The notes under the pieces were generated by a model. It ran no database searches, had not been told where the DNA came from, and saw nothing but the letters and a program-made list of their open reading frames with translations. Shown here one piece after another: positions 35,255 through 43,607 of a stretch of 64,000 nt of DNA (position 1 is its first letter; each line of letters begins with the position of its first letter). The translations under genes were made by a program, and so were the position numbers. The DNA is from Micavibrio sp. (GTDB taxonomy: Bacteria > Pseudomonadota > Alphaproteobacteria > Micavibrionales > Micavibrionaceae), in assembly GCA_030824965.1 (NCBI GenBank), contig JAPJQV010000004.1:1-64000 (forward strand), in the 5' to 3' direction.

Positions 35255-35892
35255 ATGCAGCGGATGCTCGACCGCTTTTACCGAGAAGTTTATATAGACC
35301 ATTTTCCTGACCCCAATGAGCGGGAAACGCTGGATAGTTTCAAACGCGACCTTGATCGAAAAGCTTCCGGCTGGTTTGAAGATAACAACTATCATATCGT
35401 TATCGCTGCCGAGGATGGAAAGCCGCTTGCCGGATGCGTTGCCAGCTATATGGCAGAACCTCTCACGGGAATGATTGAATTTCTGGTCGTCGCGCCGGAA
35501 ATGCGCGGTCAACGTCTCGGCTATCGTCTATTGAATTTTATGGAAGACCTGATGCAAAAAGATGCCGCAAATAATTTATGCTGCATCGTCGCTGAAATTA
35601 ACGATCCTTCGAAAATTCTACAGCAACCGGATAAAATGAATCCCGTCCAGCGTTTTGATATCTGGAAAAAATGGGGTATGAGCCATTTCCATGGCCCTAT
35701 CTGCAACCCGCTTTATCTAAAGAACAGGAACCGGTTCATCATCTCTTATTGCTCCAAAAACCTTTAAGTCCGGCATCTTCTGATCCAAAACATTTGCTCG
35801 CTCAAATAATGCGGTGGGTAATGAGACTAAACGATCCGGAGAATTGCAAGGAACTGCACCTCATGTATATTCAACTGGAAGAACGCTTATAA
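35255..35892 (+). pseudogene. Frameshifted GNAT acetyltransferase
   Basis: Residues from 35255 give an intact N-terminal GNAT half (MLDRFYREVY...HFPDPNERE, VVAPEMRGQRLGYRLL) up to WKKWG. In the A-run at 35666-35671 the frame is lost and the old reading runs into unrelated sequence. One base later the frame carries MGYEPFPWPYLQPALSKEQEPV and HLLLLQKPL... to the stop at 35892, which matches the layout of the sister GNAT at 40378 (YTQPSLSG...DDLVLLSY). Adding one A restores a protein of about 212 residues. A second, upstream ATG frame at 35227 (MIQFHEITGNAA) may be the true N-terminus, which would need another indel. Confidence 0.72.
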
Positions 35893-35960
35893 AGGAATAT
35901 TTATATAGCGAGATTCTCTCCCTTTCTCTAATTTGCCCACATAGGCCCCAGGAGACTTAA

Positions 35961-37121
35961 GTGCAACACAAGATTTTGAATATGCTCGAACAGATCCAAG
36001 CACCTGCTTACGTCGCGGACGAACAACGTCTTCGGGATGGCTTGAAAAAATTCCAGCACATCAAGGATAAATCAGGTACCCAGATTATTTATGCTATTAA
36101 AGGTTGTCCGCTTTATCCGCTTTTCCCGATCATTGCCGAAACATTAGATGGCTCGACCGCCAGCGGTCCTTACGAAGCCAGACTGGGCCATACGCATTTC
36201 GGTAAGGAAACCCATGTTTTTTGCCCTGCCTATACGGATAAAGACATAGATGAATTACTCGCGCTCGATACCGACATACATTTCTATTTTAATTCCGTTG
36301 CGCAGCTTGAGAAATTTTATACCCGGATCAAGGCAGCCAATTCAAACCATTCGATCGGCATCCGCATCAATCCGCGCCTGTCGGTTACGCATTACGAACA
36401 ATACAATCCCTGCCGCCAGGGGTCTTATCTCGGCGTGCCCTTGGAAAATCTCGATACGGTTCCATGGGATAAAGTAGATATTCTTCATGCGCACGCTCTA
36501 TGTGAAAATATGGCAGACGCTTCCGCCGCACTGATTGACAAGATCGCGATTGACGCCGCGCCTTATATAGAAAAAGTCAAATACGTTAATTTCGGCGGCG
36601 GGCATTTCATCTCCGATTCCAATTACGATCCCGATATATTGGTCGAAGCGCTGAATTCGTTTAAAAACCAATTCCCGCACATCACGACCATCCTCGAACC
36701 GGGCGGCTCTGTAGTTCTGAATGCAGGCTATATTGTCGGCACGGTGATCGACACCGTTGAAAATGACGGCGTTAAAACCGCTATTCTTGATACCTCACCG
36801 AATTGTCATTGCCCCGATGTACGAAAAGCAGGCGTTCGTCTAGATGTGCTGAATTCCGGCGAGAAAAGCGCAAAAAAATTCGATTACACCCTCGCCGCCC
36901 GCACCTGCATGGCGTCCGATATCTGGGGCGATTACTCATTCGATCATGAATTAAAACCCGGCGACAAAATCGTCTTCGATAAAGGCCTGCAATATTCCCT
37001 CGGCGAAGCCAACTGGTTCAATGGCCACCCGCGCCCTGATTTTACGATAATCCGTGAGAATGGCGAAATCGAAATCCTGCATCGTTATGGGTATGAGGAC
37101 TTCGAGGATTATTGCGGATAA
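35961..37121 (+). CDS. nspC: Carboxynorspermidine/carboxyspermidine decarboxylase
   Basis: PLP-dependent alanine-racemase-fold decarboxylase of 386 residues that removes CO2 from carboxyspermidine or carboxynorspermidine to give spermidine or norspermidine. The GTG start at 35961 has AGGAGA six bases upstream. The PLP-lysine segment (IIYAIKGCPLYPLF), SGPYEARLG, the HAHALCENM and FGGGHFISD motifs, and the C-terminal CMASDIWGDY with substrate Cys/Asp are characteristic of NspC. With the synthase at 37679 it completes the route. Confidence 0.95.
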   Translation: MQHKILNMLEQIQAPAYVADEQRLRDGLKKFQHIKDKSGTQIIYAIKGCPLYPLFPIIAETLDGSTASGPYEARLGHTHFGKETHVFCPAYTDKDIDELLALDTDIHFYFNSVAQLEKFYTRIKAANSNHSIGIRINPRLSVTHYEQYNPCRQGSYLGVPLENLDTVPWDKVDILHAHALCENMADASAALIDKIAIDAAPYIEKVKYVNFGGGHFISDSNYDPDILVEALNSFKNQFPHITTILEPGGSVVLNAGYIVGTVIDTVENDGVKTAILDTSPNCHCPDVRKAGVRLDVLNSGEKSAKKFDYTLAARTCMASDIWGDYSFDHELKPGDKIVFDKGLQYSLGEANWFNGHPRPDFTIIRENGEIEILHRYGYEDFEDYCG

Positions 37122-37654
37122 TGAGTGTAATCCGAAAATATACCAAAGATTTTTTAGTGGAACCCCGGCCTAGTTTAAAAGATATAGACAAAAACAAGCC
37201 TTGGAAAGAATGTTGGTGTGTAGCGAAATGGGCAGAAGGCCAAGCCATTTCAGGTTACATGACATCTCCTTATCACGAACCCATTGATGTTCTATTAGAA
37301 ACTGATGCAGAGGCTATATGTTTTCAAGTTAGCGAAATAAAAGAAGAATGCCCTCGCGGTCAAACCAAAGATATGGTTACTCAACAGTATCTCGGACAAA
37401 CATTGATTACACCATCAAATGACGTTTTTTTAGACAGATTTCAAAAGACATTTGATAAAAAGAATATCAATAAATATGGCGATGTTAGTGAGATAGATTT
37501 ATTATTTTATTCAAACATTTATTTTGCTTCTAGCAATCTTAACGATCCCGATTGTGGAATAGATATTTCTCTTTTGAAAGAAATTGTTTCAAATTCAAAA
37601 TTTAGAAAAATTTGGATTTTATTTGATAGCGAGGATATAGTTCAGATAAAATAA
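37121..37654 (+). CDS. Hypothetical AT-rich gene next to nspC
   Basis: A 177-residue protein starting at the ATG that overlaps the nspC stop (TAATG). Its opening (MSVIRKYTKDFLVEPRP) and body (charged, without a signal peptide) match no family I recognise. It is clearly more AT-rich than neighbouring genes, so later acquisition or relaxed selection is likely. A strong terminator follows. It could be an immunity-type or regulatory protein, but nothing supports a definite role. Confidence 0.65.
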   Translation: MSVIRKYTKDFLVEPRPSLKDIDKNKPWKECWCVAKWAEGQAISGYMTSPYHEPIDVLLETDAEAICFQVSEIKEECPRGQTKDMVTQQYLGQTLITPSNDVFLDRFQKTFDKKNINKYGDVSEIDLLFYSNIYFASSNLNDPDCGIDISLLKEIVSNSKFRKIWILFDSEDIVQIK

Positions 37655-37676
37655 ACCCGGCTTTCGCCGGGTTTGA
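37653..37676. terminator. Bidirectional terminator
   Basis: AAACCCGGC-tttc-GCCGGGTTT stem between convergent genes. It overlaps the stop of the plus-strand gene. Confidence 0.87.
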
Positions 37677-37678
37677 AT

Positions 37679-38887
37679 TTATGCCGCCAAAAGATCTTTC
37701 TGATCATTTTCGCTCAAATCTTTCACATGCCATGGCAGGCCCTGTTTGGCGACTTCTTCCATGAACGGCTCGCTCGGTAATTGTTCGACGTTGAACACGC
37801 CTTTACCGGACCATAGACCTTTGAACATCATGATCGCGCCCGTGACCGCCGGAACGCCCGTCGTATAGGACACGGCCTGCGCGCCGATTTCCTTATTCGT
37901 TTCGGCATGGTCGCAGACATTATAGATCAGCTTGATGGATTCCTTACCGTCCTTCGTTCCTTTGATCACGCAACCGATTGAGGTTTTACCTGTATAGTTT
38001 TCAGCCAATGAAGATGGCGCAGGAAGCAACGTCTTCAAAAATTCCAAAGGAATGATCTCAACACCGTTATGCACGACCGGATCGATACGGGTCATACCGA
38101 CTGATTGCAACACATCCAGATGCTTGATGTAGTTGTCGGAGAACGTCATCCAGAAACGGATGCGCTTCAATCCCTTGATATGTTTTACCAGAGACTCTTC
38201 TTCTTCATGATAAATCAAATAGGATTTAACCGGCCCGACTTCCGGGTAATCGATCATCGCGGAAATGGATAGCGGATCGATCTCAATCCATTCCCCGTTT
38301 TCCCAGTATTTGCCGCGCTGTGTGACTTCGCGGATATTAATCTCCGGATTGAAATTCGTCGCGAAGGATTTGCCATGGTTTCCGGCGTTGCAATCGATGA
38401 TATCGACGGTCTCGATCGTGTCGAAAAGTTTTTCCTGCGCATAGGCGCAGTAAATATTGGTCTGGCCCGGATCGAACCCGCAACCTAAGACCGCCATAAT
38501 GCCTTTTTCGGCAAATTTCTCGTGATATGGCCATTGATATTCATAAGTGAATTTGGCTTCATCCTTCGGCTCGTAATTCGCCGTATCCATATAGTGAACA
38601 CCTGTTGCCAGACACGCGTCCATGATCGGCAAGTCCTGATAAGGAAGCGCCATGTTGATCAGAAGATCAGGCTTGACCTTATTAATCAGCGCAATCACTT
38701 CTTCCGTGTTATCCGCGTCTACTTGCGAAATCTCGATCTCGCTAGCGCATTCTTTTTTAATTTGCTCGCATTTGGAAAGCGTGCGGGATGCCAGATGGAT
38801 CTTCTTGAATATATCGCGTTGCTGGGCACATTTCTTGGCAACAACACTTCCGGCGGCGCCAGCCCCGATAATCAGAACGCTTTCCAT
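37679..38887 (-). CDS. Carboxynorspermidine/carboxyspermidine synthase (saccharopine dehydrogenase-like)
   Basis: Reductively condenses putrescine (or diaminopropane) with aspartate semialdehyde to a carboxylated triamine. 402 residues: the NAD(P) Rossmann motif LIIGAGAAGSVVAKKCAQ, VDADNTEEV, INMALPYQDLPIMDACLATGVHYMDTANYEP and CGFDPGQTNIYCAYA are the family marks. GGAG ribosome site. Paired with nspC and an ornithine decarboxylase. Confidence 0.95.
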   Translation of the reverse strand: MESVLIIGAGAAGSVVAKKCAQQRDIFKKIHLASRTLSKCEQIKKECASEIEISQVDADNTEEVIALINKVKPDLLINMALPYQDLPIMDACLATGVHYMDTANYEPKDEAKFTYEYQWPYHEKFAEKGIMAVLGCGFDPGQTNIYCAYAQEKLFDTIETVDIIDCNAGNHGKSFATNFNPEINIREVTQRGKYWENGEWIEIDPLSISAMIDYPEVGPVKSYLIYHEEEESLVKHIKGLKRIRFWMTFSDNYIKHLDVLQSVGMTRIDPVVHNGVEIIPLEFLKTLLPAPSSLAENYTGKTSIGCVIKGTKDGKESIKLIYNVCDHAETNKEIGAQAVSYTTGVPAVTGAIMMFKGLWSGKGVFNVEQLPSEPFMEEVAKQGLPWHVKDLSENDQKDLLAA

Positions 38888-38915
38888 TTCAAGTCTCCTG
38901 TAATTTTTTCAAATA

Positions 38916-40139
38916 TTATTTTAATAGTAAAAGCTGGTCGGCATGACCGAAACCGTTAAAATTGGTGCGCATAGCGATGCTGTAAGCGCCCGTTTGACCG
39001 ATTTCAATCCATTCGCCTGCTTTAATGTCTTCAGGCAGATAGAACGGACCGTTCATCATGTCAATGGAATCGCAAGTTGGACCGGCAAAACGGAAAGCTT
39101 TCAGCTTTGCTTTTTCCATGTCGAACAGATCGGAACCGCCAACTCGGCGGACGGGAAAACGACCTCTCAGCTGAGCGCCGGCATCGAAAAGACCGCCATA
39201 AGTGCCATCGTTGATAAACAACATATCGCCCTTGCGGCCCTCGACACGGACAATGAGCGAGCCCGAACGAGCGACAAGCGCGCGACCCGGCTCACACATG
39301 AGATGCATGTGCGAGAGTTTATTCTGATGTAGACCTTCTTTGATCGCGTTGATAAAAACCGACAGGTCAGGGACCGGCTGATCTGGATATTCCACTGGAA
39401 AACCCCCGCCGACGTCCAGAACATCGACTGTAACGCCTGATGCTTTGATAACCGTCGACGCGACTTTCAAAGCGCGTTTAAAGACTTGCGGATCGGTTGT
39501 CTGCGTGCCGACATGCAGGCAAAGGCCGAGCTTGGTCGAAACAGAGCGAGATAACTGCAACAACTCCGCCGCATCGTACGGCAATGCGCCGAATTTGCTG
39601 GAAAAATCGATCAGCGCTTTTTTGTTCTTCGGCAGCGCGAGACGGACGAACAACTCAAGATCGGATGCGAGATTGGTTTCGCGCATGATCTTGTACAGCT
39701 CGTCTTTGCTGTCTAAAACGAAAGCGCGAACACCGTGTTCGAAATAAGCGGCGCGAATCGCTTCCGGTGATTTTACCGGATGCATGTAAAAAAGCTTGGC
39801 TTTCGGCGCCACTTTACGGACCGCTTTGATCTCTTCCAAAGACGCTACATCGAAATTGCGCACGCCGCTTTTGGCAAGCGTTTGCAGAACGTGGCGCTCC
39901 GGATTGCATTTAACCGCATAAACGACGTCGCCCGGGAATAACCCGACGAATTTAGCCGCATCCGCCGCTAACTCATCCGGACGCGTGACATACATTGGCA
40001 ACTCCGGACGAAGCTCGGAAACCGCATCGTCAAGCGTACCTTTAAATCCAGGCGGATGACCTTGGATCAGGCGAGAATTGCGTGATTTGGAAGATGCTGC
40101 GCGAGACGCGCTGCCATTCATGGCTGCGAAGCTGGTCAT
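38916..40139 (-). CDS. Ornithine decarboxylase-like PLP enzyme (type III fold)
   Basis: Decarboxylates ornithine (or lysine) to putrescine (or cadaverine). About 407 residues in the alanine-racemase fold: PLP lysine in VVYAVKCNP, the HVGTQTTD segment (His stacking with PLP), DVGGGFPVEYP, CEPGRALVA, and GPTCDSIDMM carrying the active-site Cys of the partner subunit. The first ~30 residues are low complexity. The start at 40139 is chosen over a TTG three codons upstream. A promoter and a structured leader precede it. Confidence 0.92.
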   Translation of the reverse strand: MTSFAAMNGSASRAASSKSRNSRLIQGHPPGFKGTLDDAVSELRPELPMYVTRPDELAADAAKFVGLFPGDVVYAVKCNPERHVLQTLAKSGVRNFDVASLEEIKAVRKVAPKAKLFYMHPVKSPEAIRAAYFEHGVRAFVLDSKDELYKIMRETNLASDLELFVRLALPKNKKALIDFSSKFGALPYDAAELLQLSRSVSTKLGLCLHVGTQTTDPQVFKRALKVASTVIKASGVTVDVLDVGGGFPVEYPDQPVPDLSVFINAIKEGLHQNKLSHMHLMCEPGRALVARSGSLIVRVEGRKGDMLFINDGTYGGLFDAGAQLRGRFPVRRVGGSDLFDMEKAKLKAFRFAGPTCDSIDMMNGPFYLPEDIKAGEWIEIGQTGAYSIAMRTNFNGFGHADQLLLLK

Positions 40140-40287
40140 AGTAAGCAAAAGCCCTTAAGTATCTGCCGCTTTTAAAGCGACAAAGTTAAACCAAAAGTTT
40201 TCGCCGTTACTTAACCAGCCTTGTAGGGGTATAAAACCCTTCAGGGGCGCCACCCATTGGTAGGGGGCCGCGGGCCATTGGCACGTA
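40140..40287 (-). ncRNA. Structured 5' leader upstream of ornithine decarboxylase (speF-like RNA)
   Basis: About 150 nt separate the predicted start (near 40287) from the ATG. The RNA contains GC-rich motifs repeated twice (CCAATGG) and a GGCGCC...GGGG block with several possible stems. The position, in front of an ornithine decarboxylase of an alphaproteobacterium, fits the speF RNA motif of this class. No alignment was made, so the name is tentative. Confidence 0.55.
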
Positions 40288-40293
40288 CGTATT

Positions 40294-40321
40294 ATTATAA
40301 TTACAGATACAGCGCCTGGAA
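40294..40321 (-). promoter_or_regulatory. Promoter of the ornithine decarboxylase transcript
   Basis: On the minus strand TATAAT (complement of 40294-40299) is a perfect -10, with a weak -35 TTCCAG 16 nt upstream. Start is near 40287, just in front of the structured leader. Confidence 0.6.
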
Positions 40322-40326
40322 TTCAA

Positions 40327-40357
40327 TAAAAAACGGACCCCTGAGGGCCCGTTTTTG
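40327..40357 (-). terminator. Terminator of the GNAT gene
   Basis: Stem AAAAACGG.CCC / GGG.CCGTTTTT with one mismatch, T-rich on both sides. It separates the acetyltransferase at 40378 from the ornithine decarboxylase promoter. Confidence 0.8.
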
Positions 40358-40377
40358 GAATATCTGTTATGCGGAAA

Positions 40378-41115
40378 TCAGGCCACTTTCATTTGCGGAT
40401 ATGTCTGGTGAAGCTCTTTACGCATACGCACCAAATCTACATCTTGCGGTGGAAAAATTCCGTAATGCTCATACATTTCAACCAGCATATTCTCGATAGC
40501 ATTCGGCGTGGCGAATTGGCCATTATCCAAACGATAGGACAAAAGCACCAGATCGTCATCTTTAGCATAGCCGGAGAGAGATGGCTGGGTGTAATCAAGC
40601 GGCACAACGACTGCATTGCCATCGCGCAAGAATCCGGCCGAACGGCGCTCTGCCTTTTTCTTACTTTCTCCTTCAAATTTATTAGGATCGTCGATTTCAG
40701 CAAAACGGCCGTTCAATGGCTTGCCGCCATTCTGGGCAACAGCATTGAACTTGCGCTCAAGCATCAATTGCTCACCTACTCCCTGACCACGGAAGGCACG
40801 CCCTACTACCGTGTAATCCTGTAGCAGTGTTCCGGATTTTCTGAAAAGAGTGGCGACCGCAAACCCTTTAATAATTGCATTTTCCGGGTCATGCAGGTTT
40901 TCTCCGATAATGGGAATAGAAAGGCCTATTTTCGGATCGGCATTTCTGCGCTTCCAGTCTGCAACCGTTTCTTGCTGCTTTGGATGAGGAAATTCAATCT
41001 GATATATTTCATTCCAAGCACGATCAAGTAAGCGCAGATGAGCCGCATTGTTAAAATCTGTGATAATTGATGAGTGACGGTGCGCAGACGCGCTGCTTGA
41101 GGCGTTCAGTTCCAT
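40378..41115 (-). CDS. GNAT-family acetyltransferase, polyamine-cluster type
   Basis: Paralogue of the broken gene at 35255, about 245 residues from the ATG at 41115. Aligned segments: LLDRAWNEIYQIEFPHPKQQE, RAFRGQGVGEQLMLERKF (acetyl-CoA binding), QPSLSGYAKDDDLVLLSYRL and a helical tail. Its location next to ornithine decarboxylase suggests acetylation of a polyamine or a related metabolite (inference). An upstream ATG at 41175 is in frame, but the intervening DNA looks like a promoter region. Confidence 0.8.
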   Translation of the reverse strand: MELNASSSASAHRHSSIITDFNNAAHLRLLDRAWNEIYQIEFPHPKQQETVADWKRRNADPKIGLSIPIIGENLHDPENAIIKGFAVATLFRKSGTLLQDYTVVGRAFRGQGVGEQLMLERKFNAVAQNGGKPLNGRFAEIDDPNKFEGESKKKAERRSAGFLRDGNAVVVPLDYTQPSLSGYAKDDDLVLLSYRLDNGQFATPNAIENMLVEMYEHYGIFPPQDVDLVRMRKELHQTYPQMKVA

Positions 41116-41284
41116 GGCTATAAGTCCCAAAGAGTAAAATTTTTGTACCGAACCATGTCGCCACTGTGACGGCATGGAGAAATTTCAATCCTTTTGAGCC
41201 CATGGAGTAAAACTTTGCGGGTTCGCAATTAATTGAGGAATGCGCTTAACTTAGTTTTTTGTCAATAAATTATTTGGATTTTTC
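41116..41284. other. Intergenic region
   Basis: About 170 bp between two minus-strand genes. It must hold the promoter of the GNAT gene. No clear promoter boxes or repeat were identified by eye. Confidence 0.3.
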
Positions 41285-42139
41285 TTACTTTTTCACAGAT
41301 AGCGGCTTTTGCGCCACTATAAGAGCCGGATTGGTATTGACCCGATCCGCCGCTGCCTCTCTTAGCAAATTCAAATCGACTTCAAAACGATCCACCCTTG
41401 TCCCGGATGAAAACACGCCGCGTTCATCGATGCGCTTTACGTCTGCCGTGTCCGAAAGTGACGGTAAATAAAGGGAATTCTGCCCCAGATTGTCGCCGAT
41501 GAAGTCGTCCCCGACGCCGCCCGTAATCTGGCTGACGATGACCGCTGCGCCTAGCTCCACCGATCTCGCGGAAGAACAGCGCGCGATGCGTTCGACACCG
41601 ACCAGGCTTTCCGTCGCTGACGGCACGATGAGAATATCGAGCGGTCCGTTTTGCTTGAGAATATCCGCCGTTGCCGGTATTTCGCTATCGAGACAAATAA
41701 GAACTGCGATCCGCGCGCCATTGAACTCAAATATGTTGATTTCTTCGCCGCCATCGAGATGCGCTTCCCATGGCGTCAGGCAAAGCTTGTCCTGCAGGAT
41801 AATCCGTCTGTCGGCGATAATCGGAGCACGATTTCTGAATTTATTGCCTGCCCTGGCAGGCACGCTGCCCAGCACGACCATTTTGCCTTTACGGGATAAG
41901 GATTTCTCAAGCTTGGGCCAGTATTTTTCCCAGAAAATATCCGACCATTGGCTTAAATCGAGATAGGGGCTGGAATACCACATAAGATTGGCCCAGATAT
42001 ATTCCGGCAAAACCACGATATCGGAGCCGTTATCCCAGGAGTTGATCGTGCGGCTAATGACATCCTCGGCAAAAGCATCTGCTGATGCGTGAAGGGCGCC
42101 GACATCATATAGAAAACTATCGATAATGAGTTTGCTCAT
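41285..42139 (-). CDS. Carbon-nitrogen hydrolase (nitrilase superfamily)
   Basis: A 284-residue CN-hydrolase: Glu (VVLPEYIWANLMWY), Lys (LQDKLCLTPWE) and Cys (VLICLDSEIP) triad. Amide or nitrile substrate unknown. It is not the AguB amidase, which is at 33319. The catalytic order and spacing are complete, so it should be active. Confidence 0.9.
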   Translation of the reverse strand: MSKLIIDSFLYDVGALHASADAFAEDVISRTINSWDNGSDIVVLPEYIWANLMWYSSPYLDLSQWSDIFWEKYWPKLEKSLSRKGKMVVLGSVPARAGNKFRNRAPIIADRRIILQDKLCLTPWEAHLDGGEEINIFEFNGARIAVLICLDSEIPATADILKQNGPLDILIVPSATESLVGVERIARCSSARSVELGAAVIVSQITGGVGDDFIGDNLGQNSLYLPSLSDTADVKRIDERGVFSSGTRVDRFEVDLNLLREAAADRVNTNPALIVAQKPLSVKK

Positions 42140-42179
42140 AATCGGTCTATAAACTGAATTTTGGCTGAAGGGAATAAAA

Positions 42180-42686
42180 ATGAAACTCTTTATGTTTTAC
42201 ATCGGCGGCGATTGCGGCAATTCCAATATTGAGCTGCACGACATCCGTTTTTCAACAGGCGAAAAAGCCGAAGATTGTTATGAAGATTTGAGAAAGCAAT
42301 GGTGGGGCACGCCTAAAAGCCTTCACCTCGATTGCTGGGGAGCGGTCGAACAGGCCGATGGCTACGATATTATGCTGCTGAAAGAGCCATCCGACAATCC
42401 GCTCAAACTCTACTTTTTAAACATGGGCGGCTATGATGGGAAATCCTTTGAGGAATTGCATAAGAATATATTACTTGTCGATGAAACCCAGCATAAAGCT
42501 ATTGTTCGCGCGCTCAAAGGGATGCGCGACTGGCAACTCCCGCATCGCGATGCTATTCTTGAAGTCGAGAAAATCATCTGCGTCAACGATCTGTTTGAGA
42601 AAAGCGGTTATTACATCCACCTGACAAAAGCCGAAAAGATCAAACCTTTCGAATTCGTTTCGAAATATGTCCGGATCAATGCTTAA
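42180..42686 (+). CDS. DUF1543 family protein
   Basis: A 168-residue protein with the DUF1543 pattern: MKLFMFYIGGDCGNSNIELHDIRF opening, WWGTPKSLHLDCWGAV and LYFLNMGGYDGKSFEELHKNILLV. Function unknown. Divergent from the nitrilase gene and convergent, with a 4-bp overlap, with an ABC ATPase gene. Confidence 0.9.
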   Translation: MKLFMFYIGGDCGNSNIELHDIRFSTGEKAEDCYEDLRKQWWGTPKSLHLDCWGAVEQADGYDIMLLKEPSDNPLKLYFLNMGGYDGKSFEELHKNILLVDETQHKAIVRALKGMRDWQLPHRDAILEVEKIICVNDLFEKSGYYIHLTKAEKIKPFEFVSKYVRINA

Positions 42687-43603
42687 CGCGTCATCTGCAA
42701 AAACACGTCTTCCAGGTTCCGCTCATCCGTCGACAAATCGGCGATGCCATAGCCTGCGCCTTGAAGCGCTGCGATAATTTCCCCGACACTCCTGTCTTTT
42801 GGCGCATAGCGGAACATGAGCGTGCGGTTCCCCTCTTGCACGGGCGAATATTGCAGAACTTCCGGCGGCAAGCCGCCGATCTCGCGGTCCAGGCGGAAGC
42901 GAACTTCCTTGCTGTCTATGCGGGACAGGAGCGTTTCCTTATCTTCATCCGCAACGATTTTGCCTTTGTGAATAATAGCAATGCGGTCGCACAGCTCTTC
43001 GGCTTCTTCAAGGTAATGCGTGGTCAAAAGCACTGTGACACCTTGCTTGTTCAGGACCTTGACGTTTTCCCAAAGCTGGGTGCGCAGCTCCAGATCCACG
43101 CCCGCGGTCGGTTCGTCCAGCACTAAAATCGGCGGCGTATGCACCATGGCTTTGGCGATCATCAAGCGACGACGCATTCCGCCTGATAGCGAGCGTGTAT
43201 AGGCATTGGCCTTATCCGCAAGACCCATCATTTCCAAAAGTTCGTCGGTACGACGCTCGGCCCTTGGGACGCCATACATGCCCGCATGTAAATCGAGAAG
43301 CTTCGATGGCGAGAAAAACGGGTCGAAATTTATTTCCTGAGGCACGATGCCGATATTGGATTTTACCTGACGCGGCTCGCTATCGAGATCAGCGCCCCAG
43401 ATTTTAACCGAGCCGGATGACTTTAAGACCATCCCGGCCATGATGTTGATCAATGTTGATTTACCTGCGCCATTCGGCCCCAACAATCCGAATATCGAGC
43501 CTTTTGGAATATTTAGGTTGATATTCTCCAGCGCTATTTTTTCAGGGCTTTTTCCACGCGCTTCATATTTCTTGCCGACGTCTTTGATTTCAATCGCGTT
43601 CAT
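42683..43603 (-). CDS. ABC transporter ATP-binding protein (ABC-2 type), orphan
   Basis: A 306-residue ATPase: Walker A LLGPNGAGKSTLIN, ABC signature SLSGGMRRRL, Walker B ILVLDEPTAGVD and the LLTTHYLEEAEELC segment. The C-terminal half is as in ABC-2 export ATPases. Start at 43603 has AAGGA upstream. No permease gene is next to it: upstream lies a hydrolase and downstream a convergent gene, so it would work with a distantly encoded membrane partner. Confidence 0.9.
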   Translation of the reverse strand: MNAIEIKDVGKKYEARGKSPEKIALENINLNIPKGSIFGLLGPNGAGKSTLINIMAGMVLKSSGSVKIWGADLDSEPRQVKSNIGIVPQEINFDPFFSPSKLLDLHAGMYGVPRAERRTDELLEMMGLADKANAYTRSLSGGMRRRLMIAKAMVHTPPILVLDEPTAGVDLELRTQLWENVKVLNKQGVTVLLTTHYLEEAEELCDRIAIIHKGKIVADEDKETLLSRIDSKEVRFRLDREIGGLPPEVLQYSPVQEGNRTLMFRYAPKDRSVGEIIAALQGAGYGIADLSTDERNLEDVFLQMTR

Positions 43604-43607
43604 TTTT

